Assembly: GCA_903924005.1 (NCBI GenBank) | Contig: CAIXZV010000605.1 | Location: 1-10,687 of the forward strand | Origin: an uncultured Chloroflexota bacterium | GTDB lineage: Bacteria > Chloroflexota > Limnocylindria > Limnocylindrales > CSP1-4 | Reading direction: 5' to 3' | Length of the DNA stretch: 10,687 nt | Part shown: positions 5,487 through 10,687 of the stretch, piece by piece | How the letters are laid out: every line of letters starts with the position of its first letter | Position numbering within the stretch: the first letter of the stretch is position 1 | Notes under the pieces: generated by a model | What the model saw: the letters and a program-made list of their open reading frames with translations, nothing else | Database searches by the model: none | What the model was told of the DNA's origin: nothing | Made by a program: the position numbers and the translations under genes

Positions 5487-6659
5487 ATGCCTGTGCCCCA
5501 ACCCAATCCAACACCGCTGGTCATCTACGGACCGGCCAGCCTCGCCTACGACTTTGGGCCCGGTCATCCCTTCACGCCGCGCCGCTTTGGCCCAGGGATT
5601 CACCTGCTTCGGGCGCTTGGCGCGACTGACGTTGTGGAGCCCGCTGCTGCATCCGCGGCCGAACTGGCGACGGTCCACAGGCGCTCATTCCTGGCGGACA
5701 TCGAGCGCCTCTCCGACTTTCCGGAGATGGGCGCTGAACTGGCGGTCACCGATGGCGACACGCCGCCCTTCTACGGGATGCACGATGCCGGGGCCACGGT
5801 GGTGGGCGGGACGCTGCACGCCATGGAGCAGATCCTTGCGGGCGAGCGGCTCCACGCGTTCCACCCGGGCGGCGGTCTGCACCACGCGTTCCCCGCGCGA
5901 GCGAGCGGCTTCTGCGTGTTCAACGATGTCGCCGTTGCCATCCGCCGGGCGCGTGACGAGGGCCACCGCGTGCTCTACGTGGATGTGGACGTGCACCATG
6001 GCGACGGTGTTGAGGCGATCTTCTGGGACGACCCTCTGGTGCAGACCGTGTCCATCCACGAGTCCGGGCTCACGCTGTTCCCTGGCACGGGCTGGGTGGA
6101 GGACCGCGGCGGCGAGGGCGCTGAAGGGTCCGCCGTGAACATCCCGCTTGAGCCAGGCACGTCCGACGCATCGTGGCTGGCCGTGCTTGAGTCCGTGGTG
6201 CCCGCAGTGGCCGCCGCCTTCCGGCCCACGATCCTGGTGACGCTCAACGGCTCGGACGCGCACGCGCGTGACCCGCTGGCGAACCTGCATCTGACGACGC
6301 TGGCGTTCCAGCGTTCGGCGCAGCTCCTCGACAAGATTGCGCACGAGCACGCGGGCGGCCGATGGCTGGCCACGGGCGGCGGCGGCTATGACGTGTATAG
6401 CGCCGTGCCGCGCAACTGGGCGATGGTCTGGCTTGCGCAGGCGCACCGCGTGGTCCCGGTCGAGACCCCGGTTGCGTGGCGCGAGCGCTGGGCGGCAGAG
6501 GCATCGGCCCGCAAGGCCGGGCCACCACCGGAGTTCATGCTTGACCCCGAGGGCACAGCCGCTCCGGAGCCGCCTGCCGTGGCGGCTGCCAACCGCGCCA
6601 CCGCGGCCGCGGCGCTGCAGCACACGCTGCACGTCCTCGCGGAGCGCCACGGGTCCTAG
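5487..6659 (+). CDS. acuC: AcuC-type class I histone-deacetylase-fold protein deacetylase
   Basis: The product is a 390-residue zinc-dependent deacylase of the HDAC/AcuC superfamily, predicted cytosolic. Visible motifs are: the substrate-entry motif YDFGPGHPFTPRR at 21-33, typical of AcuC; HPGGGLHHA at 126-134 with the catalytic pair His132/His133; YVDVDVHHGDG at 164-174 with zinc ligands Asp168 and His170; SDAHARDPLANL at 256-267 with the third ligand Asp262; and GGGGYD at 297-302 with transition-state Tyr301. Every catalytic position expected from human HDAC8 is present. The length is normal for AcuC. The last 40 residues are Ala/Pro-rich and variable. I chose the ATG at 5487 because the open frame upstream overlaps the divergent gene and has shadow-like composition. 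B. subtilis AcuC deacetylates acetyl-CoA synthetase, reversing AcuA. The divergent Pat-like acetyltransferase suggests the same pairing here. An acetylpolyamine amidohydrolase role is the main alternative, but the N-terminal motif and length favour AcuC. Confidence 0.9.
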   Translation: MPVPQPNPTPLVIYGPASLAYDFGPGHPFTPRRFGPGIHLLRALGATDVVEPAAASAAELATVHRRSFLADIERLSDFPEMGAELAVTDGDTPPFYGMHDAGATVVGGTLHAMEQILAGERLHAFHPGGGLHHAFPARASGFCVFNDVAVAIRRARDEGHRVLYVDVDVHHGDGVEAIFWDDPLVQTVSIHESGLTLFPGTGWVEDRGGEGAEGSAVNIPLEPGTSDASWLAVLESVVPAVAAAFRPTILVTLNGSDAHARDPLANLHLTTLAFQRSAQLLDKIAHEHAGGRWLATGGGGYDVYSAVPRNWAMVWLAQAHRVVPVETPVAWRERWAAEASARKAGPPPEFMLDPEGTAAPEPPAVAAANRATAAAALQHTLHVLAERHGS

Positions 6660-6697
6660 GTGCGCTGCACCCGGACCGGTGCCCGTGCCCGACATGC

Positions 6698-6713
6698 GGA
6701 CGGCTCGCCGTCC
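6698..6713 (+). terminator. GC hairpin downstream of the deacetylase gene
   Basis: GGACGGC-TC-GCCGTCC is a near-perfect 16-bp palindrome (7-bp stem, realistically 6 bp with a CTCG tetraloop), 38 bp after the stop codon at 6659. A weaker 5-bp stem (6667-6671/6678-6682) precedes it. No T-run follows, which is usual for GC-rich genomes, so termination is plausible but unproven. Confidence 0.4.
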
Positions 6714-6729
6714 CGCCAGATTCGACGGG

Positions 6730-6770
6730 TCGTCGTTTTCGCGCCGACGAGCGTTGCCCGATGTCGGCGC
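6730..6770 (+). promoter_or_regulatory. Two mutually exclusive hairpins in the leader region of the RCC1 gene
   Basis: TCGTCG (6730-6735) can pair with CGACGA (6745-6750). GCGCCGAC (6741-6748) can pair instead with GTCGGCGC (6763-6770), an 8-bp perfect stem. The two share bases 6745-6748, so only one can form. The arrangement is attenuator-like, but no leader peptide or known riboswitch core is recognisable, and the region might not be transcribed with the downstream gene. Confidence 0.25.
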
Positions 6771-6776
6771 CGTCCT

Positions 6777-6788
6777 ACAGGCGCCTGT
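6777..6788. promoter_or_regulatory. Perfect 12-bp palindrome, candidate operator
   Basis: ACAGGCGCCTGT is a perfect dyad about 150 bp upstream of the RCC1 protein start, in the 275-bp spacer 6660-6934. The outer pair C6775/G6790 extends it with one mismatch. Its length and symmetry suit a dimeric repressor site. I could not find a convincing -10/-35 pair in the rest of this spacer (a TTGTCA at 6798-6803 lacks a matching -10). Confidence 0.35.
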
Positions 6789-6934
6789 GGATCTTTGTTG
6801 TCAGCGGACCCAAACGGCCGACCGGGGATCGTGATGGAACCACTCGGCCAGCCGGACGGCCACCGGGCAGGCTTGTGTGACCAGCCCCGCGCGTTTTGGA
6901 GCTGCACCTTCCAACGCACGGAGCGCTGTTCAAA

Positions 6935-9118
6935 ATGGGTTCTCCCCTGGCTGCGGCCCGCCGCGCAATCGCCGTCCTGGCCGTTGTCTCGCTGCTCGCC
7001 GGGGGCGCCGCGGCGCCCGTGCTCGCCGCGCCGGACGCGACCGCCCCCATCGTCACCACGCCCGTGGTCTCGCCCTCGCTCATCGTGCGGGGCGTGAGCG
7101 GCGCGCCCACCGTCACCGCCACGGCCTCAGACCCGTCAGGCATCGCCTCTGCGGAGATGAGTCTCGACGGCGGCGACTGGGGCCCGATGGCCGCCATGGA
7201 CGGCACCTTCGGCGGCGTCAGCGAGGGCCTCACCGCGGGTCTCACCGCGGGCGTCGGCAAGGTGTCCTCCCTAAGCGTGGGCATGGTCCACAACTGCGGG
7301 CTCCTCGAGGACGGCAGGGTGACCTGCTGGGGCGACAACGCCTCTGGCGAGCTGGGCGGGGCCAGCCTCGCCTCCTCGAGCTCGAGCCCGGTGATCGCCG
7401 CCGGCATCAGCACCGCCACCGCGATCAGCGCCGGGTACCTGTACACGTGCGCCCTCCTTGCCGACAGAACCATCCGCTGCTGGGGCAGCAACACCATCGG
7501 CCAACTCGGCGACGGCACCACCACCGGCACCCACACCTCGGGCGGCCCCTACGCAAACCCAGTCACAGTCACCGGGATCACAACGGCCATCGCCGTGAGC
7601 GCGGGCTGGAACCACTCGTGTGCCATCCTCGCCGGCGGCACCGTCCGCTGCTGGGGCTGGAACCAGGCCGGAGAGCTTGGCAACGGCACCACCGCCGATA
7701 GCCTCACGCCGGTCGCCGTCACCGGGATCACCAACGCCGTTGCGCTGAGTTTGGGCCGGCAGTCCACGTGCGCCGTCCTCGCCGACGGGACCATCCGCTG
7801 CTGGGGTTTGAATACCTACGGTCAGCTCGGCGACGGCACAACCGTCAACCGCAGCGCATCGGTCGCCGTGACGGGCATCACCACCGCCGTGTCGGTGAGC
7901 GCTGACAACTACCACACCTGCGCGCTCCTCGGCGACGCCACCGTGCGCTGCTGGGGCGACAACTGGTACGGCCAGCTCGGCGACGGGACCACCTCGTTCG
8001 GCGTCGCGTCCCCGGTCACGTTTGGTGCCACGGGCGTTGTCGCGGTGAGCGTCGGTAACGCCTCCACCTGCGCCTTGCTCGCAGGCGGCGCCGTATGGTG
8101 CTCGGGCAAGAACTCACAGGGCGGGCTGGGCGACGGCACGAAGACAAACCGGGTCACCCCGGTCCCCGTGTCCGGCATCACCACCGCCACGGCGATTGGA
8201 GTCGGCCTGGCCCACGCGTGCGCCATGCTGGCCAGCGGCACGGTCACGTGCTGGGGCGCCAACTACACGGCGCAACTTGGCGACGGCACCTGGGTCGACA
8301 GCACCGTTCCGGTGGCCTCTATCGCGCTCCCCACCGGCACACACGAGGTCTGCGTCCGGGCCACCGACACGGCATCCAACACCAGCGCCGGCGGCGCCTG
8401 CGCGACGCTCGAGGTGGTTGCGGCCGGGTCCGACACCACGGCGCCCACGTTCAGCAAAGCCGCAACCGTGGCGCTGCGCACGGCCGCCGCGCTCAGCACC
8501 GCCTCGACGGCGTCCGCCGTCCCCGTCACGGTCTCCTGGGCGGCAGCCGACAACGCCGACGGCAGCGGGCTGGACCACTACACCATCGAGGCGCGGGCCA
8601 ACAACGGCGCCTGGGCAACGCTGGCTCTGGCCACCCCGCTCGCGGTCAGCGCTGCAACCACGATGCCCTCCACCGGCACGGCCACGTTCCGGGTGACGGC
8701 GTACGACACCGCTGGCAACTCGCAGGTCTCCCTGACGGGCGCACGATCGGCGGCGCTCACCCAGAACACCAGCAAGCTCGTGGTGTTCAAGGGCGCCTGG
8801 ACGCTCTACAAGAAGTCCACGTTCTCGGGCGCCAGCGACAAGTACAGCAGGACCAAGAACGCCTACGCCACGTACGTGTTCACCGGCCGGGCCATTGGGC
8901 TCGTCTCCATGAAGAGCAAGCTGTCCGGACAGGTGAAGGTCTACATCGACGGCAAGCTCAAGGCCACCGTCAGCCTCACGGCGTCCGCAACCTCGTACCG
9001 GACGGTCGTGTGGCAGTACGCCTTCGCCACGTCGGGCAAGCACACGGTCAAGCTCCTGGTCGTGGCGACCAGGGGCAAGCCGCGCGTGGACCTCGACGCG
9101 TTCGTCGTCCTGAGGTAG
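6935..9118 (+). CDS. Secreted seven-bladed RCC1 propeller protein with Ig-like, Fn3-like and jelly-roll-like modules
   Basis: The product has 727 residues. It starts with a Sec signal peptide (basic RR at 9-10, hydrophobic 11-27, likely cut after VLA at 29-31). Residues 36-108 are the front part of an Ig-like domain (TATASDPSGIASAEMSLDGG). Residues 109-460 hold seven RCC1 repeats, each with C-x9-C (Cys pairs 121/131, 172/182, 229/239, 279/289, 329/339, 379/389, 429/439), usually followed by WG and then GQLGDGT-like. Residues 461-496 (LPTGTHEVCVRATDTASNT) look like the missing end of the same Ig-like domain. Residues 497-613 are a bacterial Fn3/Ig-like module (TAPTFSK, FRVTAYDTAGNS). Residues 614-727 are a beta-rich terminal module (YVFTGRAIGLVS, VYIDGKLKATVSL, ending RVDLDAFVVLR), probably jelly-roll and possibly carbohydrate-binding. 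No sorting motif or transmembrane anchor is seen. I prefer the ATG at 6935 (GGAG 11 nt upstream) because it gives a clean signal peptide; a TTG at 6896 would add 13 residues. Its role is probably extracellular binding; the ligand is unknown. Confidence 0.85.
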   Translation: MGSPLAAARRAIAVLAVVSLLAGGAAAPVLAAPDATAPIVTTPVVSPSLIVRGVSGAPTVTATASDPSGIASAEMSLDGGDWGPMAAMDGTFGGVSEGLTAGLTAGVGKVSSLSVGMVHNCGLLEDGRVTCWGDNASGELGGASLASSSSSPVIAAGISTATAISAGYLYTCALLADRTIRCWGSNTIGQLGDGTTTGTHTSGGPYANPVTVTGITTAIAVSAGWNHSCAILAGGTVRCWGWNQAGELGNGTTADSLTPVAVTGITNAVALSLGRQSTCAVLADGTIRCWGLNTYGQLGDGTTVNRSASVAVTGITTAVSVSADNYHTCALLGDATVRCWGDNWYGQLGDGTTSFGVASPVTFGATGVVAVSVGNASTCALLAGGAVWCSGKNSQGGLGDGTKTNRVTPVPVSGITTATAIGVGLAHACAMLASGTVTCWGANYTAQLGDGTWVDSTVPVASIALPTGTHEVCVRATDTASNTSAGGACATLEVVAAGSDTTAPTFSKAATVALRTAAALSTASTASAVPVTVSWAAADNADGSGLDHYTIEARANNGAWATLALATPLAVSAATTMPSTGTATFRVTAYDTAGNSQVSLTGARSAALTQNTSKLVVFKGAWTLYKKSTFSGASDKYSRTKNAYATYVFTGRAIGLVSMKSKLSGQVKVYIDGKLKATVSLTASATSYRTVVWQYAFATSGKHTVKLLVVATRGKPRVDLDAFVVLR
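7226..7249 (+). repeat. 12-bp tandem repeat at the Ig-propeller junction
   Basis: Two adjacent 12-mers (GGCCTCACCGCG and GGTCTCACCGCG, one mismatch) encode GLTA-GLTA at residues 98-105, immediately before the first RCC1 blade. This is consistent with slippage or a linker duplication at the boundary where the propeller enters the Ig-like domain. Confidence 0.7.
7259..8314 (+). repeat. Seven tandem RCC1 repeat units, about 150 bp each
   Basis: The unit spacing between first cysteines is 51, 57, 50, 50, 50 and 50 residues, so at DNA level the array has a near-150-bp period with recurring CGCTGCTGGGG and GGCGACGGCACC-like segments. The units are diverged, which argues against very recent amplification. 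Unit 6 has CSG where the others have CWG. Seven units match the complete closed propeller of the RCC1 fold. Confidence 0.85.
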
Positions 9119-9126
9119 CAGAGGCC

Positions 9127-9148
9127 GGGCCGTCCGTCTGGGCGGCCC
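9127..9148 (+). terminator. GC hairpin after the RCC1 gene
   Basis: GGGCCGTCC (9127-9135) pairs with GGGCGGCCC (9140-9148) through nine pairs, including one G-U wobble, around a GTCT loop, beginning 8 bp after the stop codon. The position and stem strength fit a terminator, although no T-run follows. Confidence 0.5.
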
Positions 9149-9241
9149 CGCCGTGGCCCCGCCGCTCCCGCAGCACCCGAGCAAACGGGCGATCCACGCC
9201 CGGGTTCATGTCTGCGCCGCACCCGGGCTGGGCAGGCTCGT

Positions 9242-9247
9242 TACACT
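9242..9247 (+). promoter_or_regulatory. Candidate -10 box for tRNA-Arg
   Basis: TACACT fits TAnnnT and ends 9 nt before the mature tRNA 5' end at 9257, so transcription would start within a few bases of the mature end. No recognisable -35 is present at 9219-9224. Confidence 0.4.
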
Positions 9248-9256
9248 CAGCGCTGA

Positions 9257-9332
9257 GCCCCCGTAGCTCAGCGGATAGAGCGGCTGCCTTCTAAGCAGTT
9301 GGTCGCAGGTTCGATTCCTGCCGGGGGCGCCA
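9257..9332 (+). tRNA. trnR: tRNA-Arg (anticodon UCU), CCA encoded
   Basis: It forms a complete 76-nt cloverleaf: a 7-bp acceptor stem GCCCCCG/CGGGGGC; a 4-bp D-stem GCTC/GAGC with the GG pair in the loop; an anticodon stem GCTGC/GCAGT (one G-U) with loop CTTCTAA, giving anticodon TCT at 9290-9292; a 5-nt variable loop; and a T-stem GCAGG/CCTGC with loop TTCGATT. The discriminator is G at 9329 and CCA at 9330-9332 is encoded. It decodes AGA and probably AGG, rare codons in GC-rich DNA. Confidence 0.97.
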
Positions 9333-9346
9333 TTGCCGGGGGCGCC
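9319..9346 (+). repeat. 13-bp direct duplication of the tRNA 3' acceptor strand
   Basis: TGCCGGGGGCGCC occurs at 9319-9331, inside the tRNA, and again at 9334-9346, 15 bp downstream. Duplicated tRNA 3' ends mark integration sites, but the copies here are adjacent, with no integrase visible in the window, and the second copy forms half of a hairpin. A local tandem duplication is the simpler reading. Confidence 0.6.
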
Positions 9347-9351
9347 CCGGC
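9335..9351 (+). terminator. GC-rich hairpin directly after tRNA-Arg
   Basis: GCCGGGG (9335-9341) pairs with CCCCGGC (9345-9351) over a 3-nt GCG loop, starting 2 nt after the CCA. This is the likely tRNA transcription terminator. Its left arm is the duplicated acceptor strand described for 9319-9346, so it could also compete with acceptor-stem folding. No T-run follows. Confidence 0.5.
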
Positions 9352-9374
9352 GGCTGGCGCAGGATCCTGTGTCG

Positions 9375-9416
9375 TACGATGGGCGAACGGCGAACGTTGC
9401 TGCGGGCGGGAGCAAC
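9375..9416 (+). promoter_or_regulatory. Candidate promoter and leader of the sensor kinase gene
   Basis: TACGAT at 9375-9380 is a possible -10 box, predicting a start near 9387 and a leader of about 50 nt. Overlapping that start is a tandem heptamer GCGAACG-GCGAACG (9383-9396), a possible regulator site. GTTGCT (9396-9401) and AGCAAC (9411-9416) form a 6-bp stem with a 9-nt loop just upstream of the ribosome-binding site. No -35 match is clear. Confidence 0.35.
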
Positions 9417-9423
9417 CCCCGAT

Positions 9424-9429
9424 AGGGAG
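9424..9429 (+). promoter_or_regulatory. Shine-Dalgarno sequence of the sensor kinase
   Basis: AGGGAG ends 8 nt before the ATG at 9438. An in-frame TAG at 9423-9425 blocks any longer N-terminus, so the start is confined to this ATG or a GTG at 9429; the ATG fits the ribosome-binding site better. Confidence 0.6.
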
Positions 9430-9437
9430 TGGGGTGC

Positions 9438-10687
9438 ATGGGCAAGCGCAGAACGACGGGATTGGATGTCGCGTCTGGCGAAGACCGGCTTGCCTTAGGG
9501 CACGACTCGATCCTGATCATCAGCCTCGTGCGCGACGGTGCTGGGGCGTTGTTGGACGTCGTCATCGAGTTTGCCAACGATGCCTGGCGTGACGACTTCG
9601 GGATCAGCGAGCGGGACCTCGCCGGGCACAGCCTGTTTGCCACTGTGCCTGCCCTCAAGCAGCGTCTGCCGATCTACCTCAAAGCTGTCCAAACGAGTCG
9701 GCCCGTTCGGCGGGTCCACCCAATGCCGGGCGATAAGCGGCGCCGATTCGCCGTTCAATATGAGCCGTTTGGTGATCGGGTGATCGTCGTGGCGCGCGAG
9801 ACGTCGCGCGAGGCGGTCCTTGAGGAAGCGCTCCGCGTTGCTGAGAAGCGCTACGTGGCGATCGCCGAGACCGCCGTGGACGCCATCATCAGCGCAACCG
9901 ACGACGGGGTGGTGGTTGCCGCAAACCCTGCTGCTGCCGCACTGTTTGGCTACCGCGTGGGCGATGTCGTTGGCCAGCCGGTCTCGATCCTGGTGCCGCC
10001 GGTCCACCGGGGCGACCACCAGACGGGCATGCTGCGGGTTGCCGCCGGGGGCACGCCACACATCATGGGGCGAGTTGTGGAGATCACGGGCCTCCACCGC
10101 GATGGGCGGGAGATCCCGATTGAGTTGTCGCTGTCCGAGACGCGGACGGGCGGCATCCATCTGGTGACCGCGATCATGCGGGACATCTCCGAGCGTACGG
10201 CAGCCGGGGCCGCGCTTGAGCAAAGCCGCCAGCAGCTTGCGGAGGCGCAACGCATCGCCCATGTCGGGAGTTGGACGTGGGACCCCGCGGCCGGCGCCAT
10301 GCGGTGGTCCGACGAGTTGTTCCGGATCTGGGGCCTCCAGCCACGGACTCCGGCGCCCTCCTTTGCCGAGCTGCAGGGGCTGCTACCTGTGGAGAGCGGG
10401 CAGGCGCTGCTGGACGCGGTTGGCCACGCCATCGACACGGGTTCACCGTTTGAGGTCCAGATGGACGTGCGCCGGCCTCACGGGGCGATCCGCCACGTGA
10501 TTGCGAGGGGCGAGGCAACCCACGGGCCTGACGGGACCGTCACGCAGGTGCAGGGCACCTTTGCGGACGTCACCGAGCTGCGCGAGGCGGAGCGGAATGC
10601 AGAACGGGCACGCGCACGCCTGGACGCGAGTGCGCGGACCGAAATGGTTGCGCGCCTATCGGGCGGCATCGCCCACGACTTCAACAA
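9438..10687 (+). CDS. Multi-PAS cytosolic sensor histidine kinase, 3' end outside the window
   Basis: 416 codons are visible, with no stop before the window edge. There are three PAS-like modules: a diverged one at about 24-120; a canonical one at 138-250 (YVAIAETAVDAIISATDDG, ALFGYRVGDVVGQ, MRDISER), ending in a PAC motif; and a third at about 270-381 (AQRIAHVGSWTWD, FADVTELREAE), of the PAS_3 type. A short helical linker leads to the HisKA H-box EMVARLSGGIAHDFN, with the phospho-accepting His413 three residues before the edge. The motif is typical of hybrid kinases (GGIAHDFNN). An ATPase domain, and perhaps a receiver domain, should follow outside the window. No transmembrane segment or signal peptide is present, so sensing is probably intracellular. 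No Cys or His pattern specific for heme, flavin or an Fe-S cluster is evident, so the ligand is unknown. It follows tRNA-Arg by 105 bp on the same strand. Confidence 0.88.
   Translation, partial: MGKRRTTGLDVASGEDRLALGHDSILIISLVRDGAGALLDVVIEFANDAWRDDFGISERDLAGHSLFATVPALKQRLPIYLKAVQTSRPVRRVHPMPGDKRRRFAVQYEPFGDRVIVVARETSREAVLEEALRVAEKRYVAIAETAVDAIISATDDGVVVAANPAAAALFGYRVGDVVGQPVSILVPPVHRGDHQTGMLRVAAGGTPHIMGRVVEITGLHRDGREIPIELSLSETRTGGIHLVTAIMRDISERTAAGAALEQSRQQLAEAQRIAHVGSWTWDPAAGAMRWSDELFRIWGLQPRTPAPSFAELQGLLPVESGQALLDAVGHAIDTGSPFEVQMDVRRPHGAIRHVIARGEATHGPDGTVTQVQGTFADVTELREAERNAERARARLDASARTEMVARLSGGIAHDFN

Noticed and set aside
5400..5678. Upstream extension of the GNAT/acyl-CoA synthetase frame
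   Set aside because: It overlaps the acuC coding start and ignores the strong AAGGAGG placed in front of the GTG at 5399.
5685..6695. 336-codon open frame antisense to acuC
   Set aside because: It is an Arg/His-rich shadow frame. The plus strand carries the complete HDAC motif set.
6790..6934. Possible cyclic-di-GMP or other known riboswitch upstream of the RCC1 gene
   Set aside because: I could not match the conserved core of GEMM or any other class I know. Only generic GC stems are present.
7259..8314. CRISPR-like or satellite interpretation of the 150-bp periodicity
   Set aside because: The units are diverged, in frame and match RCC1 blades. There are no identical short repeats with unique spacers, and no cas gene is present.
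8114..9184. 356-codon minus-strand frame antisense to the RCC1 gene
   Set aside because: It is a low-complexity Gly/Arg/Val shadow without motifs or a ribosome-binding site.
8095..9294. 399-codon plus-strand frame overlapping the RCC1 gene and running into the tRNA
   Set aside because: It is a +1 shadow of the repetitive RCC1 and Fn3 coding sequence, rich in Arg/His/Gly, and it reads into a clear tRNA gene.

Overview
The window is GC-rich, densely coding DNA from a bacterium. I think a soil or freshwater Chloroflexota (Limnocylindria-like) lineage is most likely. The reasons are the strong G/C third-position bias, the GC-rich TAnnnT-type -10 boxes, a fused GNAT/NDP-forming acyl-CoA synthetase, and a secreted RCC1 protein built with Ig-like and jelly-roll-like modules of a style I associate with that phylum. 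A high-GC actinobacterium cannot be excluded from the sequence alone.

Layout. (i) 1-137: the 3' end of an unidentified, probably exported protein (+). (ii) 153-1556 (-): a stand-alone SPPY-type DNA methyltransferase, divergent from (iii) 1655-2431 (+): an MTA/SAH nucleosidase (mtnN). (iv) 2432-2687: a convergent, palindrome-rich spacer. It holds a degenerate copy of the 3' end of the next gene and a 128-bp element bounded by 13-bp inverted repeats. (v) 2688-5399 (-): a 903-residue GNAT plus NDP-forming acyl-CoA synthetase fusion (type II Pat-like lysine acetyltransferase), divergent over 87 bp from (vi) 5487-6659 (+): an AcuC-type class I histone-deacetylase-fold enzyme. (vii) 6660-6934: a second palindrome-rich spacer with a likely terminator hairpin, alternative hairpins and a perfect 12-bp palindrome. 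(viii) 6935-9118 (+): a secreted protein with a seven-bladed RCC1 propeller, each blade carrying a C-x9-C pair, apparently inserted inside an Ig-like domain and followed by Fn3-like and jelly-roll-like modules. (ix) 9257-9332 (+): tRNA-Arg(UCU), followed at once by a GC hairpin that duplicates its acceptor 3' strand. (x) 9438 to the end (+): a multi-PAS cytosolic sensor histidine kinase cut by the window edge just after the H-box.

How the genes may work together. The two divergent pairs are biochemically coherent. The methyltransferase produces S-adenosylhomocysteine, which the nucleosidase destroys. The Pat-like acetyltransferase and the AcuC-like deacetylase could form a writer/eraser pair for reversible lysine acylation, as acuA and acuC do in Bacillus for acetyl-CoA synthetase. 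Both links are inferred from family function and position. I do not see a complete novel defence or mobile system. The most unusual items are the propeller-in-Ig architecture, the acetylation writer/eraser locus and the repeat element in the 2432-2687 spacer.
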